A stretch of 64,000 nucleotides of DNA from Blastobasis lacticolella (GCA_905147135.1 LR990044.1:14574122-14638121), one strand, 5' to 3'. Counted from the first letter of the stretch, positions 32,951 through 44,394 are shown. The notes: generated by a model from the letters alone, not told the origin. A program made the numbers and translations.

Positions 32951-33360
32951 AAATAGATTGTACGTTACGAGGGGCAGGTAACACACTGTATAATGTATAT
33001 ACGACGGCAAAATCTACTTTCCCGCAGTCTGACAAAAAGTAATTGCGACTTCATTTCCCTATTTCGAGAAGCGACTCAAATAAGATTATATTTTGTGACT
33101 TGAACGACCAAAACAAATTTTGTGTAAATTTAATTAGAGTTGTATAAGTAGGGAGCAGGAAATTGTCTTTAAGCGGGGCACCTTTAAGCAAAATAAATAG
33201 AAAATAATTTCAGCATAATAAGCCAGAGCAGACGCTTATTAATAACCTCCAAGACAGTGGCTCTAGGTATTCATTATGTCAGCCTAAGTGGCCACTTAAT
33301 CTGACACAGAGGTGTACGGCAGTCTAGTTTGTAGGGCACAAAACGAAAGAAAAATAATTA
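32951..33360. other. Unassigned sequence
   Basis: No gene or repeat recognised. Confidence 0.4.
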
Positions 33361-33361
33361 A

Positions 33362-33562
33362 TCCCTACTTCCCTGCAAATATTATAAATGCGAAAATAAG
33401 AGTATATCTCTCTGCCTGTTACGCTATCACGGCTAAACAAATGCGCCAATTTTAATTCAATTCAGTGTGGATATAGTATAGTATACCTGAGCATAAATAT
33501 AGGTCTTTATTCCCCTCCACTTGCGTGAAATATCGTGTAGGCCAAGCGGGCGGAAAGTTAGT
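33362..33562 (+). repeat. Degenerate lepidopteran dispersed repeat (Lep1/Helitron-like)
   Basis: TATTATAAATGCGAAAATAAG, CTCTGCCTGTTACGCTATCACGGCTAAAC and the end AAGCGGGCGGAAAGTTAGT follow the order of the common lepidopteran repeat (ATTATAAATGCGAAAGT... CTTTCACGGCTAAAC ... GCGGGC...AGCTAGT). Assignment to the Lep1/Helitron group is from memory. Confidence 0.55.
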
Positions 33563-33754
33563 TGTGTATATTTTATGATCAATAGGTATGTTATTAATTG
33601 AAGTGTTAATTAAGTTATATCCCGACACAATTATTTTTAATTACTTTAGTATTTTCAGCGATAATTACGCTTCGCTAGGAGATAGCCGTTATAGAAGATG
33701 CTTATTTATTTTAACACGAACAATTTATAAGAAATGATAAAACAATCACAAACG

Positions 33755-34095
33755 TGGAGCGTTGGTAGCCTAGTGGTAACCGTATCCGACTCGCAATGCG
33801 AGAGGTACCGGGTTCTATTTCCACTGCCGCCATGTATCAATGACTCTCTTCTGAGTTATCTACATAGTTGGATACTAACCGATGCTCAAACGGAGAGGGA
33901 AAACATCGTGATGAAATCTGCACATTCAGACGACGGAATGTGTAACCATGATCCAATATGGTCAGGTTTCCCTAGTAGCAGGATCACAATGGTCAGATGG
34001 CAGTCGCTCCACTGTAATTACCTGCTCTGCCTAACCCTGGATCATGGTCAAGGCAAACCACGTGCAAGAGAGCAAAACCGGGACATTATAAAACG
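33755..34095 (+). mobile_element. tRNA-derived SINE (family S), best-preserved copy
   Basis: Head GAGCGTTGGTAGCCTAGTGGTAACCG (box A) ... GAGGTACCGGGTTCTATTTCC (box B altered), body ACATCGTGATGAAATCTGCACATTCAGACGAC, tail TGGATCATGGTCAAGGCAAACC ... AAAACCGGGACATTATAAAAC. Within it the usual GGCCCTCGCGCGC block is shortened. Confidence 0.9.
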
Positions 34096-35884
34096 ATTTT
34101 TTCCCGTAGAAGTAGGAAGAGACCGCTTTCACTTGATACGTTGCTGATAAACCGCTCTCGTTTTTTCCTTACGATTTTACTTTACGAAATAGAAGAGCAT
34201 TCCACCAAAACCAATCATTTCACCGCTTATTATTTCGCGGCGAATCCTTCCACTTCGCAGCTTAATTTCCATTTCGTTCCGCCAAGTGTTAACCGAATGG
34301 ATTAAACAAACACACAAAGAGTTCAACAAAACTAAACTCTGTCGTTCTGGAATAGGACCGACGTTAATATGAAAGTTAATTTTGTCTCTGCAGAGTTGTG
34401 CTTCTGACACCCTTTGTGAGAATACATTCTCTATTGTTAGTTGATCTTTAACCGTAAGATTTCTCCCCCCGCGGGGTTCATTGAATGCTTCCTTAGCGCG
34501 GGGCGGGGAAGCTCAGCCCAAGCCGTGCACACACCAGCTTTTGTTTATAGCACCTTTTGTCTGTTTGTCTGTCAAACGAACTCTTATTAACTCCGAGGAC
34601 ATGCGAGAGCTTGACATAATTAAAAAGCAAATCGCATTTTGTGGTTTGCTTTATGGAGTTCTTTAGGTAGTGGAGTTTTAATTTTAATGATCAGTAGACG
34701 GGTAGGCGTTGTGTGGTGAGTGTGGTGATGTAGAGTTGATTGTTCATCATTATTTTAATTGGTATAAAATATTTAATTGCTACAAAATAAGGACGTAATT
34801 AGATAAAGTAAATTCTATTCTTGGAGATGAAACGTTTAGGAAAATGTGAATTTGGTTCTTGTGTATGTATTTTCTCCCAATTAACTATATGGAGTCGAAG
34901 GAACACCTGAATATCCCCAGAAACTATTTAAATGGTACCTTCAAGTAACCAATATCAAGGATTCAGAATCGCTATAACAATTCAGGCTCACGTACCCTAA
35001 ACCCTGCAAACAGCTTGTATCCGATATTACAGTACATGCCCTACTGCGATTATTTCGGATCTGCTTTAATATTGGGTACATTTCTGGTTCTATTCAAGAT
35101 ACTCACTGATCCATTTGTATGTAGGCGTCAATGTACGGAGAGAAGTAGTGAGGGCCCGCCACACATGGGCCGGCGAGCAATCCTGGGCGAGTCTGGCGCG
35201 CTGTTTGGAATAACGGCCATATTAACTGGAATTCCTTTCAGATTGGCCCAGGCCCGGGTTGACCCTCATCAGAATGGACACTGTCATTACACATTGAACA
35301 ATTTTGGATAGACTCATGTAACGTACTGACAAGGGATAAAGTTCTAAACTATCGATTGTTTGACTGACATATTCGTGGGTCTGAACTTAAACAATTTACT
35401 TTAGTTTCTTTTGTTAATTTGAACGGATTTATTTGCGATTACTTAAAACATTACAATTTATAATTATGAATAAAATTCATATAAAAATGTCAATAGTGGC
35501 TGACTAAACGTACTGACTGACTAAGCGGCAAAAAGCCTCGCGAATCTGTTATTTCACTACGCCAATGTCAACCATATGCGGAGCATATTAAGTTGTATTT
35601 CGATCGCTCTTAGAATTAATGAGTTCTCGGAACTTGTTGACAACGGAAAGACATCCTTTCTTGGCGACGCTTTGCTTCGGAAGAAACACATCTTCTGTTT
35701 GACCAAGCATTTATTGTTTTTTTTTCCTACGTAGGTACACAATGAAAGCAATTTCTATTTTAGTGCATTTTTCTCTAGAACGTGTATAAGCTGCTAGTTC
35801 TAAGAAGTATACAACAAAGAACTTGACATTGGTGTTGCAAAGAGTCGCTATTGTAGGCGCCGAATATATTATCTACATACCTAC
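34096..35884. other. Unassigned sequence
   Basis: No gene recognised. A 98-codon plus frame (35015-35311) has hydrophobic stretches and a G/C-richer centre, but no recognisable family. Confidence 0.4.
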
Positions 35885-36066
35885 GTAGGCATCGAAGTGG
35901 GGTACACTATCTTTCCTACTCCTACATGTTTCTTTTCAATTTGTTGCTGGTTCCGAGACAATATTAGTTTGTCCCCGGGCGCGCCTAAAAGTCAAGTGTC
36001 AAAACTCAGGACCTGCGTATGGTCGCTGCTGTAGATCCTGGCTACACAGGTGTTGCAGCGGTGGGA
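35885..36066 (+). repeat. Dispersed repeat P, copy 1
   Basis: Shares with 58515-58698 the blocks ACTCCTAC.T.TTTCTT.TCAATTT, TTCC.AGACA.TATTAG.TTGTCC and GTGTCAAAACTCAGGACCT followed by GGTCGC..CTGTAGATC. About 75% identity over 180 bp, same orientation. Class unknown. Confidence 0.75.
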
Positions 36067-36930
36067 CAAAGCCCGTTATATCAATCCTTAAAATCCTTTG
36101 TTTTAAAACGTCAGACTTACCACTTTCGTCGCCGGCAGTACATACCAACTTAAATTACGCTATTACGGGAAACACCGTTACAATAGCCACGGATCGAATT
36201 AGGGTTCCGCAGCGGAGTGGCGTCAGTGTGGATTACTTGATTTCCCTCCGGACCGCTGTTCAGGAACTTGCCCATCTCTTTATGACATACGATTTCAGGG
36301 AAACGGCACTTAGAAAGCCTAACCGACGACGGCGCCGACTCGAGAGAACTTCCTTAACTTCCCAGACTTGGAGACGGAAAAAATTAAACAGCCTGTATTC
36401 CCTTAAGATACTTTTTAAAGGAAAAAGCGTTACGTTTTCACGCCAGAGTTTCGAATCTCGAATACGCAGCCGTTCGTTTTATTGCTCCCATTATTGCTCC
36501 CAATCGTCTTATAGCGTTTACATATCTGCCCTAGTGCCATTAGGATCGTTGTTGTAGTCTTTAAACACTATTCTTTCATTAATTCATCGTGTGGGACTAT
36601 TCTCTTCCTACGCTTTGAAATGAGCATAATTTATGTTTATTTATTTTATTACTTTTTTTATTCTTAGGAAAATCAATAGTTGTTGTAACACGGATTAGAA
36701 GTAAACTTAAGTATCAGAAAGCCAATTACAGATTCTCACAGATAAAGAAGAACACAATTCAAAGCTATTTAGGCGCAAAGGTCTGTAGAAAGTGAGTACT
36801 GAAAATCTAGACAAAGGCTCCAGTCGAAGGACTTTATTTAGGTACAAGAGCATAATTAGGTCTGGCCTGCGCTGACGAAGCAGCCTATTTCCTTATCATG
36901 CACTTCTGTCAACAGTTAACTACCCAAAAA
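36067..36930. other. Unassigned sequence
   Basis: Contains a 109-codon plus frame (36228-36557), rich in Arg/Ser, without a recognised motif. Confidence 0.4.
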
Positions 36931-36934
36931 AGTT

Positions 36935-37065
36935 GCCTGGAAGAAATCGCTTTAAGCGATAAGGCCGCCTGTTGCTTCTCCTGCTGTTAATTTAAGTTAC
37001 CCATTGTATACTTTTGATTGTGCAATAAAGCGTTAATCATTCATTCATTCATTCATTCATTCATA
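36935..37065 (+). mobile_element. LINE 3' UTR with AATAAA and (ATTC)n tail (family H)
   Basis: TTGCCTGGAAGAAATCGCTTTAAGCGATAAGGCCGCCTG, then GTGCAATAAAGCGTTAATC and ATTCATTCATTCATTCATTC. The UTR includes the short hairpin GCTTTAAGC. Typical 3' end of a non-LTR element, with no coding part present. Confidence 0.8.
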
Positions 37066-37075
37066 TTTCGCATAT

Positions 37076-37111
37076 TTCGCTTATGCTTCGCGCTGACGAA
37101 GCATAAGCGAA
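37076..37111. repeat. Perfect 15-bp hairpin
   Basis: TTCGCTTATGCTTCG (37076-37090), loop CGCTGA, CGAAGCATAAGCGAA (37097-37111). Perfect inverted arms directly downstream of the ATTC tail. Confidence 0.95.
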
Positions 37112-37126
37112 CTTCACGCCAACGAA

Positions 37127-37535
37127 ATGAAAATTCTGCGGTGGATGCACGACTTCATCAAGTACGTAACGAGCAAATTCATGGCAGTCTTGGCGCGAGC
37201 AACACAGGCTCGCCTGTCCAGAATACCAAAAACGCATGAAACTGCCATTGAGCTGCGATTGCGATCCAATTACAATTCAACCGAGTCATTAGTAAATTTG
37301 CGAACTAGAGGCCCTGGCTTGGTTACGTGCTGCGTAAGCCTCAGGGATATGTGGAAAATAGGTTTCTAAAACTTCTGGTATCGGGAAAGAGGTCCCGAGA
37401 ACAGCTTAAGAAGCGATGGATAGACATCGCTGAGTATAGTCATATACCAATATATAATGCAATATGTTGGTCTATTATAGAATGCAGAAGCCAACGGATT
37501 ACGACTTTGAAAACCCGGCGAAGTGAACAATAATG
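37127..37535 (+). pseudogene. RTE-like LINE ORF C-terminal remnant (family Q)
   Basis: The first part (37150-37330) belongs to a dispersed repeat also seen at 5505-5762. The second part encodes LRKPQGYVENRFLKLLVSGK, then REQLKKRWIDIAEYS, and ends in a basic LKTRRSEQ. This follows the pattern of RTE-clade polyprotein C-termini (GKR.RG.PKKRW.D, then a W..RKTR.ADP-like end). The expected proline and glycine positions and the middle are decayed, and the frame shifts between parts. Not functional. Confidence 0.6.
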
Positions 37536-37724
37536 AGTGCCGGGACGGTGCATAAATGATGACAATGGTAATTCTAGTTGAAAGGGTTTGTCTAATAATT
37601 CTACTCTGCTAGATACCCAGGCAAGTAAAAGTGTATCGTCGTTTAAAATACAAATAAACTCTGTTTTGCGAAAAAAAATAATGGCAATGAGTGATTAAGT
37701 AAGTAAGTAAAAACTCTTTATTGC

Positions 37725-38045
37725 GCTCACCAAGCGTCGCTGACCTAATGGCTAATAGGTCCGGCTCGTAAGTGAGTTCGATTCCTAGTGCCGCCATGTA
37801 ACAATGACTTTTTCTGACTTATATACATTAGTTGAACACTAACCGATGCTATTACAGTAAGGGAAAACATCGTGAGGAAACCTGCCATTCAATGCAATGA
37901 TCCAATCTGGTCAGGTTCCCCCGTTAGCAGGGTCACAGAGGGCAGACCGCAGTTGCTCTACTGTAATTAGCTAATCAAAGCTGGTCAAAGCGGACCTCGG
38001 GCTCTCACGCGCGAGAGCATAACCGGGACATTGACGCCATGATGA
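37725..38045 (+). mobile_element. tRNA-derived SINE (family S)
   Basis: AGCGTCGCTGACCTAATGGC head, GTAAGTGAGTTCGATTCCTAGTGCCGCC (box B GTTCGATTCC), body ACATCGTGAGGAAACC, tail GAGAGCATAACCGGGACATTGACGCCATGATGATT. Several small deletions. Confidence 0.9.
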
Positions 38046-38429
38046 TTATAATATTGTGCATACCAGAAGCAAACAGTATAGATAGTAATACAAAGTTTAT
38101 GTGCGCACAATAACAGATTTACATGCGTGAAAAAGCGGCTTTGTCGTTTTAGCTGGGAATAATCTTGGAAGTCTTGTGTTAAACCAATTCTAATTTGGTT
38201 TACGACATTTGTTACGGTTTCTTACCTTATTTTTACTTAAATATTTATTTATTCTACTCAATAACAACGGAGAAAACCGCCCACCTACTAATAATAATAA
38301 ATCATTTATTATCAACTGGACGCCACAACACAACATTTAAACAAAGAACTTCATACATATCTCAACACACACTTACAAGATAAAATCAAACTATAATAAC
38401 ACAACAAAAACACCTGAAGGTAAGTGCCA

Positions 38430-38575
38430 ACTCTGGCCCATAACATATACAATTCATACATTTAGCTTACAGGTTACAAAAATGTAGAACCGCAGGTGCG
38501 TTGTCACTGTGAGTATTAAGATGAAATGCGTCATGCCTGTAATGTCGCTGGCTATAAACATGACGGATTATTGAT
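38430..38575 (-). mobile_element. Dispersed repeat family D, partial
   Basis: GAACCGCAGGTGCGTTGTCACTGTGAG and GATGAAATGCGTCATGCCTGTAAT match the reverse complement of 42790-42860. The distal part (CAGGCGGACTCC) is missing. Confidence 0.7.
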
Positions 38576-40900
38576 TCCTTTTCAGTACCAGTCAAAAGCG
38601 TGTCCACAATCCCGTCTATCAAACAAACAATCTCTCAGTGTCCGTGAGGGTGTGGTAAAGAGCCTTGACGTCACGCTATCTCGGTAGAAACATCGTTTTC
38701 CTGTCATATAACTCACGCGCTATGCCCCGCATCCTTCCGTCAAGGATTTATACCGACCACTTATTTCAGATATATCCATGGATATATAAGTATATTATGT
38801 AGAAGTCTTTGGATATATAATTTTGTACCGTATTTATACGAGGTAGGATTGTATTCGACTGGATTCGTAGTTTGTGATGGGCAAAGGCTATGCTCGCGTG
38901 AAAAGAAAACGGTGCATTTATGTTAATGTAAACATTTAAAATTTTAGTAATCTAAATCCAAGGTTTGCTAAGATACATTTAATAATAGTTTAGGCTGCAA
39001 AGTATCAATATATGGTAATAAATACTTGTTTATTTAAAGATAGGTTTATCAAGTAAACCAAAAAACTTGAAAACTCCTTGCAAACTTTTATTATTTAAGT
39101 TGAAAGTTCATCAAAAACTTGACTACAGAACTTGTATTATTTAGTGTTATAGCGAATTATTTTCGGTATAAGTCGGTTTTAAGTAAACTATTGCAAACAC
39201 ACCTTGCAAATATACCTTTTATTATTTTAGTTGAAAAATTATTATTATTACAATTCTTCATCCAGAAGTAATTGAGTGCCTCTGCTATTTCTTTGGTCTT
39301 TGAGAATATTCCATTTTTTTTTCATTTATTTTTTTAATAAATCCCCCTAGGATTCGCTCCTTGACTTCCCTACTTAATTAACTTTTCAGAAGCACGACAA
39401 GACTTCTCTCTTTGACGACCTTTTAAAATTGTCGTTATAGTTTTTTTTTTGGAAATGTCACAACAATTGCGAATAAGTCTAGAATACTTAAGGTAGTTGT
39501 TCTTATTAATCCACCACGTTAAAAAACTCGGTACATGTTATAAGTTAGCAGATTATTAATTATGCGGCAGATTTTAGTATAACATCGCAACATCGCTAGA
39601 ATTACAAAGCTTTCGACGCGTGTTTAACAAAAATCTTATCGTTATAATATAGCGTCTAAAATAGCATGTTATAAAATATAGCGTATCCGAAATTCCATAT
39701 TATCCAAATATAACTGTATAGGTACGTAACACCCTAATGTATGCATCATTGATTTTATATACTAAAAAAAATAGGAAAATTAAATAGACTTTAAAAATTC
39801 GGGTAGAAATATCTTATTAATCCCACTGCTATTTTCTTCATTTTAAGCAAAGCTTAGATATTTTTTGCTAATAATTTAACTTAATTACCATTAGAACAAT
39901 GTGTCTAAAACAATATTACAACAACGATTCCAAATCACGAAATTGGCAACTAAATAATTTGTTCGCTCACCATCCCGCAGTGCAGTAACAATTTAATAGA
40001 ATTGAATCAATAATCCCCTAATTAAATACATTAAACAAGCTCGCGACAACCTTTACGCAAATAATTTACGCGGCTCGTCAAAGCCGGAATCGCAGCACAA
40101 GCGGAATCAAATATAATATTGGCTCACTGCGGATGGCGTAGCGCTACAGCGTAATTAGTCACGGGAAGCCTCGAATAGGGAAGTTTTCCTAACAAGGCTC
40201 TTGAAACAATCGCTTCGAGCCAAAATGTTGTTATTTTCCCGCCCACCACCCTCCGGCCTAAGTAAAAAATTGCCGAACTTCGGTAATGTAATTGGGTACC
40301 CCAAAGCTAAAAGCGGAAAAAGTTAATTGGCTACAATTAAAAAACGCTGCAGAGCTTGAAAATATTGTTACAACGGATGCGGGAAAGACGGGAAGAGACA
40401 CGTGTTTGCTATCGGAATTTTGAAGTTTCTACAGTTTCTAAGTTAGGTAACTAGAATCCGGCGCTACAATATGGTTAGGTTAGAATTATAGTCCTTGACT
40501 GTAAATTATGTCGATGTCGTTCCTGAATAAGATTTTTTAATATAAGACTTTTATGCGCATTTCCAGGTTGCCTTCTAAGTATCTTCTTGCCAAATTGTAT
40601 CCTAATTTGTTCAACGGTATAGGTGTCGATTTATCTAACAGACAGACGCTGTCTTAATTAGCAACGATCATGTGACCATGGTCGTACGACGGACATCGCC
40701 CGACCAATAGGAGAACTCAAAACCGCTCACATATGGATAGAGTTACTTTTGCATTGCCCCATCTAGTCTTAAAGGATCACTGACGAAAACAGAATGTGAA
40801 AAACTTGAAACTCGCTTTGCGTGCTGCCAATTTCGCAGCTTTCGACCCACTGACGTTTGCTTATCGGATTCATACACTAATACTGAACTTCAGTTATTAT
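38576..40900. other. Unassigned AT-rich sequence
   Basis: No gene recognised. Within it, CCTTGCAAA...TTTTATTATTT.AGTTGAAA occurs twice (39077 and 39203), suggesting a two-unit tandem of about 126 bp. Confidence 0.45.
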
Positions 40901-40904
40901 TAAG

Positions 40905-40975
40905 CGTGTGGTGTCCGGCAGAGTATAATTTATCTAGAACCAACCCCTTTTATACAAGGCGACTAATGTCTGATG
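40905..40975 (+). mobile_element. SINE family A, 5' fragment
   Basis: GTGTGGTGTCCGGCAGAGTATAAT ... ACCAACCCCTTTTATACAAGGCGACTAATG, with an internal deletion and loss of the 3' two thirds. Confidence 0.75.
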
Positions 40976-41324
40976 GTGCGTCCAGCCTGCGTAGCACAAT
41001 GGACTTTGTCGCTCTCCACTCACTTTGTTCACTTAATGCAAATATTAAAAGCTAGCTAGAGTTATATCGCGTTCATGTTCGCGTTAAGCCCGTCATACTA
41101 CACGCACTGATCACGTGAATACTGTTGCAGAAACTGCACGCGCTTGGCTCTGCTCCAACAGCGCGGCGGCTGTGTATTTATTCGTACGAAACAATTGAAG
41201 ATGTGCAAGCGCACGACTCACGTGCGCACGAGACATTGCCACAAAGCACTATTAACCAAACTCCTGCTGCACGAGAGACCATGGTAACTGAGTTGGTCGA
41301 TAGGCCGCCCACAGTGATGACCTA
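40976..41324. other. Unassigned sequence
   Basis: No gene recognised. A CGTGAATAC...GCGCGGCGGC patch has moderately high GC, with a short open frame at 41125-41325. Confidence 0.4.
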
Positions 41325-41540
41325 AGTGGTTCAGTTTGTTAACATGCCGCGCCGTCTGCCGCACAGAGGTCCCAGGTTCGATTCCCGGCCAAGCAGAAAT
41401 TGAAATGATGAATTTAAATTATTTAAAAAGTATATAAGTGATTTTTAGTTATCTAGCACCCATGACATATGCTTTGCTTACTTTGGGGTTAAATGGCGCT
41501 GTGAGAATTGTCCAAGCATATTTATTTATTTATTTTAATG
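41325..41540 (+). mobile_element. tRNA-derived SINE (family C), plus copy
   Basis: GACCTAAGTGGTTCAGTTTG (box A) ... GAGGTCCCAGGTTCGATTCCCGGCC (intact box B), body AATTGAAATGATGAATTTAA, GTTATCTAGCACCCATGACATATGCTTTGCTTACTTTGGGG, tail GTCCAAGCATATTTATTTATTTAT. This is the clearest copy of the family. Confidence 0.92.
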
Positions 41541-41561
41541 GTAGTGCGGAGCGCCGTAATA

Positions 41562-41829
41562 ATTATCATAGCCCGTAACAGTCCACTGCAGGACTTAGGG
41601 CCTCTCTCACGAAAGGGGAGGTTATTGCCACTCATCTCCACGCTTGGCAGGCGGGTTGGAGATCGCAGTGTTTAAATATAACAATGGAAAATGTTGCTGC
41701 CCATTTTCCAGACTACGGAGACTCTTGCTCTTTTGCCTCGAAAACAGTACATTAGTCGCCTTGTACGACACCCATGCGTGTAAGGGGTTGGTACTATTCT
41801 ACTCTGCCGGACACCACACGGCCCATACT
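41562..41829 (-). mobile_element. SINE family A, full copy
   Basis: 268-bp minus copy with exact 11-bp TSD GCGCCGTAATA (41551-41561 and 41830-41840). It inserted just after the tail of the family C SINE. Confidence 0.93.
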
Positions 41830-42162
41830 GCGCCGTAATATTGAAAGTGAAAATCTAATTTCTATCTGACAGCATTTTTTGAACAAAACAGCATCACTAA
41901 ATAGAAAACGATACCGTTCGTCTACAAGTTTAATGTTATTCTTACTGTAATGATTAACATTATGCTTATTAAGCTTTACAAAATTTACTTTGAATTCTCA
42001 GTTTTGGTTGACCCTTAACTAGAAACTGCTGATCATCTAGGCTTCAGTAAACATTATAGAACCTTATTCAAGTTTTGCCTAGTAAGGAGTTACAACTCAC
42101 TAAATCATCACTTATATATTAATATCGTTGTGGTAATAAATGCTATTTCATCCATTTGCGTT

Positions 42163-42330
42163 TGTTTCCTTTGGACTATGACATGGGATCGTTCCAAAGG
42201 TATATTAGAGGTCTCTTCAGAGCCGGGCAACACATTGGTGACTCCCCTGGTGTTGCTGATGTCCATAGGCGGTGGTGACCACTTTCCATTAGGTGGCCCG
42301 CTTGCCTGTTTGTCTGACGTATAAAAAAAA
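42163..42330 (+). mobile_element. LINE 3' end (family B)
   Basis: CTTTGGACTATGACATGGGATCGTTC ... GTATATTAGAGG ... GCAACACATTGGTGACTCCCCTGGTGTTGCTGATGTCCATAGGCGG ... ending TATAAAAAAAA. Encodes the end of an RT ORF (frame-shifted), as at 19628. Confidence 0.85.
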
Positions 42331-42454
42331 CTAATTCCATTTCTCGGAAATTTTTTCGAATCCCATACTAAAGGGATAATGTTGAAATAATTTTACTACC
42401 GACCCGCCCCGGCTTCGTATGGGGTTTTTTCTACTCTTCTAAACTATAATATAT

Positions 42455-42650
42455 TTTTTTTATGTTAAACGGCAGACAAACAGGCAAGCGGGCCACCTGA
42501 TGGAAAGTGGTCACCGCCGCCTATGGACATCAGCAACACCAGGGGAGTCACCAATGCGTTGCCCGCCTCTGAAGAGATCTCTAATATACCTCTTGAACGA
42601 TCCCATGTCATGGTCCAAAGGAAACACTGTGGCTGGTAGCTCATTCCACA
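42455..42650 (-). mobile_element. LINE 3' end (family B), inverted neighbour
   Basis: Minus copy with AAACGGCAGACAAACAGGCAAGCGGGCC ... GGAGTCACCAATGCGTTGCCC ... CACTGTGGCTGGTAGCTCATTCCACA. The minus frame encodes the WNEL-type RT end. With 42163-42330 it forms a tail-to-tail inverted pair separated by about 125 bp. Confidence 0.85.
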
Positions 42651-42689
42651 TCCGAATCGTACGATATGTATGTATTGTACATATTATAG

Positions 42690-42980
42690 TTTATTTCATC
42701 AGGTGGTAGAACTCTGTCAAGTCTGGGGAGTCCGCCTGGTTGAGTCCCACCGCAACAATGCTTGCATTGTTGTATTTCGGTTTGAAGGATAAGGTTGCCA
42801 GCCAAATTACAGGCATGAGGCATCTCATCTCAGTCCTCACAGTGACAACGCACCTGCGGTTCTATATTTTAATACCTGCTACCTAAATATCTAAATTGTA
42901 GATGTTATGGGCGACAGTTATCAATTACTACCAGGTGGACTATCTGCTTGTTTGTCACTGAGTAAAATGATAAAAAAAAA
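42690..42980 (+). mobile_element. Dispersed repeat family D, plus copy
   Basis: ATCAGGTGGTAGAACTCTGTCAAGTCTGGGGAGTCCGCC, CACCGCAACAATGCTTGCATTGTTGTATTTCGG, CAGTGACAACGCACCTGCGGTTC, GCGACAGTTATCAATTACTACCAGGTGGAC, A-rich end ATAAAAAAAAA. Most complete copy in the window. Probable LINE 3' end. Confidence 0.8.
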
Positions 42981-43066
42981 CATATAAATCATCGGGAAGA
43001 AATTCTCTAACTAATGATGACCGCATTAATATCGGTTGCGTCGTAAAGGAGGAGTTGGCGGAGATA

Positions 43067-43085
43067 CATACAGACAGACAGACAG
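43067..43085. repeat. (CAGA)n microsatellite
   Basis: ACAGACAGACAGACAGAAC-type run. Confidence 0.8.
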
Positions 43086-43559
43086 AACAAAGGAAAGCGA
43101 CTTTAATTCTCACAGTCGCATCTATACTTTTAAAACCTGAACTAAATAAGAAAATCTTTCTGAAAAACTTTTTAAAATTTACTTCGCAAAGTCACGATGT
43201 TATGAATAAGGTATCCCAGACAAACAATAGTAGAATATCAATAACAGTAGTCCTATTTAGAATAAGCTTTCATGTTTCTAGCATCATTAAGGTTTGCAGA
43301 CTATCGGTGTGTAAGATAAACATTTTATTGAAGTATATAAAAAACGCCAAAGGAATATTATGTTATTCCTTTTATGTCGCCAGTGGGTGATAGACATCAA
43401 CTAATGTCTACGATCTCACCATTGCGTCATCGCCCTGTTTGTATCCTATTATAGTTTAAATATACCAATTATTTTCCAACTACTCAGCCTCAGGCTTTAG
43501 TTAGTTTGAGTTTTGATTGCCCAGAGATAACACCGAAACTTTACTCCATAATTGTGTTA

Positions 43560-44140
43560 CAAAATGTTCGATAAAGGATCGGGCCGGCATCGTATTTTAC
43601 GTTATTCTGAAAAATGCTCGTAGTAAAAAATAGTATAGCGAGAGTCCAATTTCTGGAGCATGACAGCCAGCGCAACTGTGCCGAGCGGGTCTCGCGGCGG
43701 GTTTTTGATAGAAACCGAGCCATTGGCTACAGCTATGACAATTTGGACTCAGAATTGCCTCCGATTCCAACCGAACAAAACCGTATGGTATCGGAGTCTA
43801 CCCGCATTCGTAATGACCATGGTATGGGCGGTTCTTCCTGCATGACCAATGGTTCGAGAGCCTAGCCACTGTTGGTGATGAGCGTTCAAGTTGCCGAGCA
43901 TCACTACTTCGGTATAGGGATACCGCTCGAGCACACGGTCTATCGCCCTCTCGACATACCCAAATAAGTTATCGGCTCTGACATTTCCGCGGTGGGACCT
44001 GTATAGGCAAGCGGAAGTCCGCGTGTAGCCACCGTAATCAACGCACGTCCAAAGCATAGACAAATCTGGGGATATGGTGGTTTCTCTAATTTATCATGCT
44101 ATGCTTCCTCCAATCGTACCATAGCGTAGCTGTGGCGTGG
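43560..44140 (-). pseudogene. LINE endonuclease-domain fragment
   Basis: The minus frame reads ACLYRSHRGNVRADNLFGYV, then ERYPYTEVVMLGNLNAHH and QQWLGSRTIGHAGRTAH. This is the core of the APE-type endonuclease of non-LTR retrotransposons (GD.NAHH..WLGS). The catalytic Asp of GDFNAHH is replaced by Asn (codon at 43890-43892). After GRTAHT the frame shifts, and the region nearer 43560 still shows EN/linker-like sequence on minus (DSRYTIFYYEH). No RT domain follows in the window, so it is a dead internal fragment. Confidence 0.85.
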
Positions 44141-44394
44141 CGTCACTGCCTGCGGTCATCCTCTCAAATAAATAGAAAACAAAGGAAATTCGAAAATACC
44201 AGCCAAACGATATTTTTAGACACTGTATAGACTAACCTCCATCTGTTCTAACCGAATGTCAAGGCTTCTAGATAAGAAAGAAGTTATGTGAAAAGTATAC
44301 TATATAAAAATATTAGTTTTGAAATATATTTAAAATAATTATGTGGCAATTAGCAAATGTATATAGAGTTTGGTAGGGTACTGCTATAAGTACA

